Source: Actinomycetota bacterium (GTDB taxonomy: Bacteria; Actinomycetota; Acidimicrobiia; Acidimicrobiales; Ilumatobacteraceae). Taken from it: DNA of 35,304 nucleotides. This document shows positions 24,212 to 30,538 of this stretch, piece by piece (the first letter of the stretch is position 1; each line of letters begins with the position of its first letter). A program made the position numbers and the translations under genes. The notes below the pieces were generated by a model. It saw only the letters and a list, made by a program, of their open reading frames with translations, made no database searches and had not been told where the DNA came from. The DNA lies in NCBI GenBank assembly GCA_026393475.1, contig JAPLAA010000003.1:1-35304 (forward strand), read 5' to 3'.

Positions 24212-25610
24212 GGTCGTGCCCCTCATGGTCATCGTGGTCGTGGTCGTGATGGTGATCGTGGCCGTGGCCACCATCTTCGTCGTGGGTGTGACCGAGGATC
24301 AGGTCACGGTCGACCGGCTCGCCCTCGAGGTCGACGATGTCGACGTGGTGGATCAGCCAGTCGAGCGCCTTCGACTTGCGGATCTGCGACATCAGGTCGG
24401 TCACCGCGTCGTTGGTCTCGTAGGCCCGCTTGACCTGCTTGGCCTTCTGCTGCACCTGGACGGCGATGCGCTCGTACTCGGCGTCGAGGTCGTCCTCGGT
24501 CGCCTCGATCCCCTCGGCGACCGCGACGGCGCGCAGGGCGAGGTCGACCTTGACGGCCTTGTCGGACTGCACCCGCAGGGTGGCGATGAACGACTCGGCG
24601 TCCTGGCCGGTGGCGGCGAGCCACTGGTCGATCGAGATGCCCTGCTGCTGGAACTGCTGGATCGTGTTCTGGACCCGTGCCTGCAGATCGCCGTTCACCA
24701 TCGACTCCGGCGCGTCGACGTCGACGAGCTCGGCGAGTGCGGTGGTGACCCGGTCGATGAAGGAGTTGCGCGCCTGGTTGAGCTTGGAGGCACCGATGCG
24801 CTCGGCGATCGAGGCACGGTAGGCCTCGACGGTGTCGAACTCGCCGATGTTCTCGTCGACCCAGGTGTCGGTGAGCTCGGGCAGCACCATCTCCTGCACG
24901 TTGCTGACGGTGACCGCGAAGTCGGCCGCCTCGTCGGTGCCGTTCGGGGTGGCCGTGAAGCTGAGGTCGGCGCCCTTCGCGGCGCCGAGCAGCTCGGCGT
25001 CGAAGGTGGGTGCGACCCAGCCCTGGCCGACCTCGTACAGCCAGTCCTCGGTGGTGAGCCCGATGACGGGTGCGCCGTCGCGGGTGCCGTTGAGGTCGAT
25101 CGTGACGTGGTCGCCCGACTGGACCGGCCGGTCGACGTCGACGAGCGACCCGTGGCGGCGCAGCTCGGCGCGGACGGCCTGGTCGATGTCGTCGTCGGAG
25201 GCGACGGGCGACGCGAGCTCGACACGCAGACCGCCGTAGCCGGGGACGGTGATCTCGGGGCGCACTTCGCACGTGGCGTCGAAGCTGACCGGACCCTCCT
25301 CCTCGCCGCCGGTGATCTCCACCTGCGGGGTGGCGATCAGATCGATGTCGTGCTCGCGCACGGCACTCGCCAGGTAGACGGGGATCGCGTCGCGCAGTGC
25401 CTGCTCGCGGGCGGGACCGAGGCCGATACGGGCCTCGAGCACCTTGCGGGGCACCTTGCCGTTGCGGAACCCCGGCAGGCGGACCTCGGTGGCGATCTTG
25501 CGGAACGCCTGGTCGATGTCGCGGTCGAACTCGGCTTCTTCGACGGTGAGCGAGAGCTTGACGAGGCGCTTGCCGGGGGCGTCCTCGAGGTTTTCCAGCG
25601 TGCTTTTCAC
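24204..25610 (-). CDS. tig: Trigger factor with His-rich C-terminal tail
   Basis: The 468-residue ribosome-bound chaperone has the three usual parts: ribosome-binding domain (about 1-115, with [14 protein letters not shown] containing the GFRxGK-type signature), FKBP-type PPIase domain (about 150-240, [15 protein letters not shown] and [10 protein letters not shown]) and the helical substrate-binding domain. The last ~30 residues are unusual: 12 His mixed with Asp and Gly, in the manner of SlyD tails, suggesting Ni/Co/Zn binding. The start is GTG 25610 ([16 protein letters not shown]); no ribosome site precedes it, but TAGGCT lies 9 nt upstream. It leads a tig-clpP-clpX group with 8-bp overlap to clpP. 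Confidence 0.93.
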   Translation of the reverse strand: MKSTLENLEDAPGKRLVKLSLTVEEAEFDRDIDQAFRKIATEVRLPGFRNGKVPRKVLEARIGLGPAREQALRDAIPVYLASAVREHDIDLIATPQVEITGGEEEGPVSFDATCEVRPEITVPGYGGLRVELASPVASDDDIDQAVRAELRRHGSLVDVDRPVQSGDHVTIDLNGTRDGAPVIGLTTEDWLYEVGQGWVAPTFDAELLGAAKGADLSFTATPNGTDEAADFAVTVSNVQEMVLPELTDTWVDENIGEFDTVEAYRASIAERIGASKLNQARNSFIDRVTTALAELVDVDAPESMVNGDLQARVQNTIQQFQQQGISIDQWLAATGQDAESFIATLRVQSDKAVKVDLALRAVAVAEGIEATEDDLDAEYERIAVQVQQKAKQVKRAYETNDAVTDLMSQIRKSKALDWLIHHVDIVDLEGEPVDRDLILGHTHDEDGGHGHDHHHDHDHDDHEGHDHD

Positions 25611-25619
25611 AGGCCGTGG

Positions 25620-25625
25620 AGCCTA
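25620..25625 (-). promoter_or_regulatory. -10 hexamer TAGGCT before tig
   Basis: On the minus strand TAGGCT ends 9 nt before the tig GTG, without a Shine-Dalgarno. It is the third exact TAGGCT immediately before a start codon in this window. Confidence 0.5.
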
Positions 25626-25686
25626 TCCACGTGGTTGACGGTTCCCGGCGCTCCGCGCGAGACGCGACGCGCGATGGACCGCAATC

Positions 25687-25746
25687 GACCGCTCAGGACC
25701 GCTGCAGGACCCCTGACGGACCGCTGACGGACCGCTGCAGGACCGC
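25687..25746. repeat. 11-bp tandem array (GACCGCTGMNG)
   Basis: About five and a half imperfect units starting with GACCGCT follow each other: 25687 (10 bp), then 25697, 25708, 25719 and 25730 (11 bp each) and a partial at 25741. Two of them are identical (GACCGCTGCAG). The array lies in the 210-bp divergent gap between tig and the small gene at 25821. Confidence 0.75.
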
Positions 25747-25806
25747 GGATCGTGCGGAGCACGGGCTCGGCGCGGGTGGATTGCGTGCTCGCGACCCCGG
25801 ATCGGG

Positions 25807-25812
25807 CAGACT
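25807..25812 (+). promoter_or_regulatory. -10-like CAGACT before the gene at 25821
   Basis: CAGACT (A at position 2, T at position 6) ends 8 nt before the ATG, with no ribosome site. The same hexamer with similar spacing precedes the response-regulator gene. Confidence 0.4.
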
Positions 25813-25820
25813 GTGCCTCT

Positions 25821-26090
25821 ATGCCGACCTGGAAGCCCCACGCGCTGGCCAAGCCCCACGCCGATCAGCTCGAACTCCGCGCCAACGACAAGGTGCGCAC
25901 CACCGTCGCACTGCCCGGCGTGCCGCTCGGCACCGAGGGCAAGGTGCTGCTCGCGAACGGCTTCAACTGGCTCCGCTACCGCGTGCTGTTCACGAACGGT
26001 GTCGAGGTCGGCGATCTCGACGCCCGCCAGCTCGAGCCGTCCGGGCGCACCGCGAAGCGGCTCGCCAAGGCCGCGGCCAAGGCTCGCTGA
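25821..26090 (+). CDS. small conserved-looking protein, possibly SH3-like
   Basis: The 89-residue protein is not from a family I can name. Its centre (VRTTVALPGVPLGTEGKVLL then NWLRYRVLFTNGVEVGDLD) reads as five short beta strands with conserved-type glycines, which resembles KOW/SH3-like barrels that bind proteins or nucleic acid. The C-terminus is a basic helix (GRTAKRLAKAAAKAR). Codon use is like that of its neighbours and the length is plausible. ATG 25821 is preferred over an upstream ATG at 25752 because the extra residues look non-coding and a -10-like hexamer lies between them. Confidence 0.7.
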   Translation: MPTWKPHALAKPHADQLELRANDKVRTTVALPGVPLGTEGKVLLANGFNWLRYRVLFTNGVEVGDLDARQLEPSGRTAKRLAKAAAKAR

Positions 26091-26123
26091 CCGCTCGCCC
26101 CATCGGCCGATCGCGCTCCTCGC

Positions 26124-27296
26124 ATGACACACACATCGATCCGTCATCGTTTCCCGGGCGTCGCCGACGGCTGGTCCCGCTTCGACGCACCCGCCGGCAC
26201 CCAGATGGTCGACGTCGCCATCGAAGCCACGTCGGCGTGGATGCGCAGCACCACCACCGCCTGCAGCGGCGGCTGGTTCGAGGCGTCGGAGGCCACCGGC
26301 GAGCTCGTCGGCAGGGCGCGAGCGATGGTCGGGCGCCTGTTCGGTGCCGATCCGGCCGGCGTCTGCTTCGGACCGAACATGACCACGCTCACGTTCGCCG
26401 TGAGCCGTGCCATCGGCGCCACGCTGCGCCCGGGCGACCGGGTCGTCGGCACCCGGCTCGACCACGAGGCCAACGTCTCGCCCTGGCGCTACGCCTGTCA
26501 GGCGGCCGGCGCCGAGCACGTGCTCGCCCCGTTCGACACCGCTACCGGCACGTTGCCGCCCGAGTTCGTGATCGATCTGATCGACGAGCGCACCAAGTGG
26601 GTCACCCTGCCGGGTGCGTCGAACCTGCTCGGCACGGCACCCGATCTGAAGCCGATCATCGACGCCGCACACGCGGTCGGCGCACGCGTGTACGTCGACG
26701 CCGTCGCGCTGGCGCCGCACCAACGGATCGACATCTCGGCGCTCGGCTGCGACGCGCTCGTCAGCTCGCCGTACAAGTGGTACGGCCCGCACAGCGGCGT
26801 CGTGTGGATCGACCCCGACCTGCTCGACGAACTCCCGGCGTTCAAGGTGCGTCCGGCGCCCGACGCCGGTCCCGGCCGCTTCGAGACGGGGATGCCGAAC
26901 TACGAGGCGATCGCCGGCGTCGAGGCCACCGCGAGGTTCCTCGTCGAGGAGGGCATGGATCGTGTGGCCGCTGCCGAGATGGAGGTGTTCGCACCGCTGC
27001 TCGAGGGCCTGCAGTCGATGGCCGGCGTCACGGTGTACGGGCCGCAGGGCCTGCAGGGCCGCACCCCCACGGCTGCGTTCCGCGTCGACGGGGTCGCGCC
27101 GGCCGACGTCGCCCGTGCGCTCGCGGCCGAACGCATTGCCGTGTGGGACGGCCACAACTACGCGGTCGAGGTCGTCGACTCGCTGGGTCTGAGCGACCAG
27201 GGTGGCGTGGTGCGGGCCGGGCTCGCCCGCTACATCGAACCCGACGACGTGCAGCGACTGCTGTCGGTCGTCGAGCGTCTCGCCGCCTGGAGCTGA
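26124..27296 (+). CDS. Class V aminotransferase, cysteine desulfurase-like
   Basis: The 390-residue PLP enzyme belongs to the cysteine desulfurase-like branch of class V aminotransferases (the VC1184-type subfamily). It has the PLP phosphate and ring contacts (FGPNMTTLTFAVSRA, TRLDHEANVSPW) and the Asp-x-Val-x-x-x-Pro-His segment YVDAVALAPHQRIDI. The Schiff-base lysine is in SSPYKWYGPHSGVVW. The loop with the catalytic cysteine of true NifS/SufS enzymes is not evident near the C-terminus, so desulfurase activity is doubtful; lyase or transaminase activity is possible. The gene is 33 nt after the small SH3-like gene and convergent with the carbonic anhydrase gene. Confidence 0.85.
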   Translation: MTHTSIRHRFPGVADGWSRFDAPAGTQMVDVAIEATSAWMRSTTTACSGGWFEASEATGELVGRARAMVGRLFGADPAGVCFGPNMTTLTFAVSRAIGATLRPGDRVVGTRLDHEANVSPWRYACQAAGAEHVLAPFDTATGTLPPEFVIDLIDERTKWVTLPGASNLLGTAPDLKPIIDAAHAVGARVYVDAVALAPHQRIDISALGCDALVSSPYKWYGPHSGVVWIDPDLLDELPAFKVRPAPDAGPGRFETGMPNYEAIAGVEATARFLVEEGMDRVAAAEMEVFAPLLEGLQSMAGVTVYGPQGLQGRTPTAAFRVDGVAPADVARALAAERIAVWDGHNYAVEVVDSLGLSDQGGVVRAGLARYIEPDDVQRLLSVVERLAAWS

Positions 27297-27336
27297 TCCC
27301 CGCTCCGATCGGTCGAGCTGATCGGGGGCGCCTCGC

Positions 27337-28389
27337 TCAGGCGCTCACGTCCTTCTCGAGCTCGCGATCGTTGATCGGCTGCACCGGACGGTTGTTGGCC
27401 TCGCTGAACCGTGAGGTGAAGGCCTCCATCTGTTCGGTGCTCATCGTGATCGTGCCCTGCAGGACCGACCATTCCACGCCTTCCGAGCACGGAGGAGTCG
27501 TGAGCGAACCGTCGTAGCGGTACGCGGCCGTCAGCTCCGGCAGGAACGCTGCGATGTCGACCTGTCCGTACACCTTGTCCTCGACGTTCTTCTCGAGCGG
27601 CAACGAGTCGATGATGATGTCGAACGGCTGCCATGCGGGCCCTTCTTCGACGAGCACGCCGAGCACCGCGAGCGAGCCGTCCTCCGCCTTGTGCACGAAG
27701 TGCCACTCCATCGGCCAGTGGTCGCCTTCGACCGTGTGCTCGCTGGGCGCGTGGAAGTGGAACTGGGCGAAGGCGTAGGTCTTCCCGTCGAGCTCGAGCG
27801 TGCCGGCCTCGGGGACGTTGACCTGCACGGTGTGTCCGTTGTCGACCACGGTCGCATCCGCCGGCACGTAGTCGAGGATCGCGTTGGGGAGGTCGAGGCC
27901 GACTGCACCGGTGAGATCGATCGGCGACTGCTGGGCACCCTCACCGCACGCGCTGAACTCCTCCGAGAGTTCCTGCCATCGGGCGGCCTCCTCGTAGGTC
28001 CAGTGCGGGGCGTCGCCGTGGGCGGCATCTTCGCCTTCGCCCTCCTCGGCTTCGGGGACCTCACCCTCGGTGTCGAGGCCGGCCAGCACCTGCAGCTTGT
28101 CGACCTCGACCTCGAGCTCGAGCACCTGCAGCTTCAGTTCGTCGAACTGCTCCTTGGTGACCGTGTGCTCGGACGTCGCGTGGCCGTCGGTGACGTGCTC
28201 GACCTCGAGCACGGTGACGCCCGGCGTCGATCCTTCGGTGGTGGTTTCGCTGGCAGCGGCGTCTCCGCCCCAGCCCCCGCCCCCGCACGCGACGAGGACC
28301 AGTGCGGACACGAGACCGAGGGCCGCCACGAGGCGACGTGAATGGGCGCGACGATGGATCACGTGGGGGACGGTCCGGTGACCGGGCAT
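27337..28389 (-). CDS. Alpha-type carbonic anhydrase lipoprotein
   Basis: The 350-residue protein should hydrate CO2 to bicarbonate outside the membrane. The Arg-rich start and hydrophobic stretch end in LVAC (Cys35), a lipobox. A Gly/Thr linker and a coiled-coil-like acidic segment (about 77-122) follow. The alpha-CA domain covers about 128-345: QSPIDL (154-159), zinc ligands His211 and His213 (QFHFHAPSEHT) and His230 (EWHFVHK), and the Thr-Thr-Pro-Pro-Cys loop (297-301). Cys148 and Cys301 are placed for the conserved disulfide. It lies 140 bp downstream of the DosR-like regulator on the same strand, so it may be co-transcribed. The acidic coiled-coil spacer is unusual. Confidence 0.92.
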   Translation of the reverse strand: MPGHRTVPHVIHRRAHSRRLVAALGLVSALVLVACGGGGWGGDAAASETTTEGSTPGVTVLEVEHVTDGHATSEHTVTKEQFDELKLQVLELEVEVDKLQVLAGLDTEGEVPEAEEGEGEDAAHGDAPHWTYEEAARWQELSEEFSACGEGAQQSPIDLTGAVGLDLPNAILDYVPADATVVDNGHTVQVNVPEAGTLELDGKTYAFAQFHFHAPSEHTVEGDHWPMEWHFVHKAEDGSLAVLGVLVEEGPAWQPFDIIIDSLPLEKNVEDKVYGQVDIAAFLPELTAAYRYDGSLTTPPCSEGVEWSVLQGTITMSTEQMEAFTSRFSEANNRPVQPINDRELEKDVSA

Positions 28390-28420
28390 CCCGTCAACCG
28401 GGCCGTGGCAGGCGCGACGC

Positions 28421-28490
28421 CGTCCGCTGTCGTTCGGGGTCGTCCGCTGTCGTCCGCTGTCGTTCGGGGCCGTTCGCTGTCGTTTGGACT
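28421..28490. repeat. 10-bp tandem array (CGTYCG + 4)
   Basis: Seven consecutive 10-bp units begin with CGTYYG: CGTCCGCTGT occurs three times and CGTTCGGGGT/C twice, with two diverged units. It fills much of the 140-bp gap between the regulator stop (28530) and the carbonic anhydrase start (28389). Confidence 0.75.
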
Positions 28491-28529
28491 GCGGTCGGGG
28501 CCGGTCGGGGCTCGTGCCGCCGGCGAGGG

Positions 28530-29198
28530 TCAGTCGGTGCCGTGGTGCGAGCGGTCGTGCTCGCGGCGGGCGACGAAGACGGCTGCCTCGGTGCGCCGCT
28601 CCATCCCCATCTTCGCCAGCAGGCCGCTCACGTAGTTCTTCACGGTCTTCTCCGCGAGGAACATCTTCTCGCCGATCTGACGGTTGGTGAGGCCCTGGCC
28701 GATGAGGTCGAGCACCTCGCGCTCGCGTGCCGTGAGGCTCGACAGCCGCTGGTCCTCGCTCGACGGGTTGCTGAGGCGGCGCATGACCCGGCCGGTGACG
28801 GCCGGATCGAGCAGGTGCTCACCGGCGGCGACGCGACGGATGGCGGCCAGCAACTCGGTGCCGCGGACCTGCTTGAGCACGTACCCGGACGCACCGGCGA
28901 TGATCGCTTCGAACAACGCCTCGTCGTCGGAGTACGAGGTGAGCATCAGGCACTTCACCTCGGGCATCCGGCTGCGGATCTCGCGGCAGAGTTCGACACC
29001 GTTGCCGTCGGGCAGCCGCACGTCGAGGATCGCCACGTCGGGCTGCACCGCCAGCACCCGTGCCAGCCCGGTCTCGACCGAATCGGCCTCGCCCACGACC
29101 TCGAGGTCGCCGGAGGCGTCGATCAAGGAGCGCACGCCCTGGCGCACGACCTCGTGGTCGTCGACCAGGAACACTCTGACGCGGGTCTCGTCGCTCAT
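28530..29198 (-). CDS. DosR/DevR-like NarL-family response regulator
   Basis: The 222-residue regulator has a receiver domain (VRVFLVDDHEVVRQG; phospho-acceptor Asp59 in AILDVRLPDGNG; Thr87 and Lys109) and a LuxR-type HTH (about 152-215). It closely follows mycobacterial DosR, including IELC-like VELCREIRSRMP, LTSYSDDEA, and the recognition helix MFLAEKTVKNYVSGLLAK, where Lys184, Lys187 and Asn188 match the DNA-contacting residues of DosR. ATG 29198 is chosen over 29228 because a -10-like CAGACT lies 7 nt upstream. A DosR-like box is centred about 42-43 bp before it, pointing to self-control. The kinase is encoded divergently, 136 bp away. Confidence 0.93.
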   Translation of the reverse strand: MSDETRVRVFLVDDHEVVRQGVRSLIDASGDLEVVGEADSVETGLARVLAVQPDVAILDVRLPDGNGVELCREIRSRMPEVKCLMLTSYSDDEALFEAIIAGASGYVLKQVRGTELLAAIRRVAAGEHLLDPAVTGRVMRRLSNPSSEDQRLSSLTAREREVLDLIGQGLTNRQIGEKMFLAEKTVKNYVSGLLAKMGMERRTEAAVFVARREHDRSHHGTD

Positions 29199-29205
29199 CC
29201 CGCCA

Positions 29206-29211
29206 AGTCTG
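29206..29211 (-). promoter_or_regulatory. -10-like CAGACT of the regulator gene
   Basis: On the minus strand CAGACT ends 7 nt before ATG 29198. No Shine-Dalgarno is visible, which suggests a leaderless transcript starting at about 29198-29199. Confidence 0.45.
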
Positions 29212-29231
29212 GCGCGTTCGCGTGACATCTG

Positions 29232-29251
29232 ACAGGGACCTTCGGCCCTAC
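29232..29251 (-). promoter_or_regulatory. DosR-like box in the regulator promoter
   Basis: The core GGGACCTTCGGCCC (29235-29248) matches 11 of 14 positions of the DosR core GGGACTWWAGTCCC. It is centred at 29241.5, about 42-43 bp before the predicted regulator transcript start, the standard class II activator position for DosR sites next to the -35. From the divergent kinase gene it is over 90 bp away. Confidence 0.5.
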
Positions 29252-29322
29252 CGTCGGCCCGAGGCTGCTCGGCGGCGCCTGCGGCCTCCGCTCGGGGTGC
29301 CCCTGCGTGAGGGGGTGCTGGT

Positions 29323-29328
29323 TAAGGT
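29323..29328 (+). promoter_or_regulatory. TAAGGT: -10 or ribosome site of the kinase gene
   Basis: TAAGGT fits TANNNT 6 nt before the GTG start, but AAGGTGG in the same place could be a Shine-Dalgarno. Both readings support the GTG at 29335; they cannot both be used in one mRNA. Confidence 0.4.
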
Positions 29329-29334
29329 GGCCTG

Positions 29335-30387
29335 GTGACCGACGATGCTGCAGACACGACCGTGACGTCTGCCGATGCAGCCGATGCGCACGCCGATTCG
29401 GAGTTCGCCACCTGGATCGACGAGCTCCCGGACGGGCTGATCGTGTGCCGCCCCGACGGCACGATCCGCGTGGTCAACCAGCGACTCCTCGAGATGTCGG
29501 GCTATTGCAGCGCCGAACTCATCGGCGGCACCATGAACGTGCTCGTCCCGATCCGATCCCGCGACCGCCACGAGGCGCTCCGCAACGGCTTCGTCGAGGC
29601 GAACCGGGCCCGCCCGATGGGTCCCGGCATGCAGTTGTCGCTCCAGTGCAAGGACGGCAGCGAGGTGCCGGTGGAGATCAGCCTCTCCCCGCTCAGCAGC
29701 GGCGACCACCGGGGTGTCGTCGCGATCGTGCGCGACGTGACCGAACGCCTCCGGGCAGAGTCGGTCCTGCGCACCACCAGCGACCTGTTGACGTTGGCGG
29801 GCGAGCGCGAGCGCATCGCCCGCGATCTCCACGACACGGTGCTGCAGCGTCTGTTCGGCCTGGGCCTCGAGCTGCAGGCGACGGCGATCCGGTCGCCTGA
29901 CGTCTCCGACCGGCTCGAGCATGCGGTCGACGAGATCGACCTGATCATCCGCGAGATCCGCACGGCGGTGTTCACGCTCGGCTCCGCGGGCCGCGACGGC
30001 TCGCTCGGCCAGGAGCTCAGCACGGTGACGGCACAGGCCAAGCGGGTCCTCGGCTACTCCCCCCGCGTCCGCATGGACGGCCCGGTGGAGACGGCGACGA
30101 CGCCCGAGATCCGTACCGAGCTGCTCGCGAGTCTGCGCGAGGCGCTCACGAACATCGCCCGGCACGCGGGCGCGTCGGAGGCCGAGATCGAGCTGCTGGC
30201 CACCGACGTGCTCGAACTCAGGGTCCTCGACAACGGCCGAGGCGTCCCGTCGGAGTTCGACACGAGTTCCGGCAACGGGCTGCGCAACATGGCCGAGCGG
30301 GCGCGCCTGTTGGGTGGCGGGTGCTCGCTGTCGCCACGGCCCGAGCGCGGCACCGAGCTGCGCTGGTGGGTGCCGCTCAACCACTGA
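29335..30387 (+). CDS. PAS sensor histidine kinase, DosS-like core
   Basis: The 350-residue kinase has no membrane segment. A single PAS domain covers about 24-136 (LPDGLIVCRPDGTIRVVNQRL, EISLSPL, VRDVTERLRAE). The dimerisation domain is HisKA_3 with phospho-acceptor His166 in RIARDLHDTVLQRLFGLGLELQ, close to the DosS/DosT sequence. The ATPase domain has the N-box EALTNIARHA (Asn273), DNGRG (299-303) and GNGLRNMAERA (313-323). Mycobacterial DosS/DosT carry GAF domains with haem here; this protein has PAS only, so the signal (redox, oxygen, ligand) is unknown. Divergent from the DosR-like regulator, its likely partner. Confidence 0.92.
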   Translation: MTDDAADTTVTSADAADAHADSEFATWIDELPDGLIVCRPDGTIRVVNQRLLEMSGYCSAELIGGTMNVLVPIRSRDRHEALRNGFVEANRARPMGPGMQLSLQCKDGSEVPVEISLSPLSSGDHRGVVAIVRDVTERLRAESVLRTTSDLLTLAGERERIARDLHDTVLQRLFGLGLELQATAIRSPDVSDRLEHAVDEIDLIIREIRTAVFTLGSAGRDGSLGQELSTVTAQAKRVLGYSPRVRMDGPVETATTPEIRTELLASLREALTNIARHAGASEAEIELLATDVLELRVLDNGRGVPSEFDTSSGNGLRNMAERARLLGGGCSLSPRPERGTELRWWVPLNH

Positions 30388-30460
30388 GCAGCCGGACCGG
30401 CGGCCCCGAGCGGGCTGCCGAGTCGCTCGGCGCGCCCGGGTGGTTCCCGAAATCGCCCCG

Positions 30461-30480
30461 CTCGGGACTTTGGTCCCGGG
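30461..30480 (+). promoter_or_regulatory. near-consensus DosR box upstream of the multicopper oxidase
   Basis: CTCGGGACTTTGGTCCCGGG matches the mycobacterial DosR consensus TTSGGGACTWWAGTCCCSAA at 16 of 20 positions and its 14-bp core at 13. It is centred 68 bp before the ATG at 30539. If a -10-like CATAGT (30523-30528) is used, the centre falls near -64, similar to distal DosR sites. The left neighbour TTCCCGAA (30444-30451) resembles a half-site. Confidence 0.65.
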
Positions 30481-30538
30481 TCGGACTGTCTTGTGGCCCT
30501 GAACCCCCGGACCGGTCCCCCGCATAGTGGAGCCCACT

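Noticed and set aside
27305..27325. Hairpin CCGATC...GATCGG between the aminotransferase and carbonic anhydrase genes as a two-way terminator
   Set aside because: The stem is only 6 bp with a 9-nt loop and no U-tract on either strand.
28367..28379. GGGGGACGGTCC as a DosR-like site near the carbonic anhydrase start
   Set aside because: The half-sites lack the central four bases of the DosR box and the sequence is inside the coding start.
28485..28498. TGGACTGCGGTCGG as a DosR box for the carbonic anhydrase gene
   Set aside because: Only 8 of 14 core positions match and it is part of the 10-bp array; too weak to claim.
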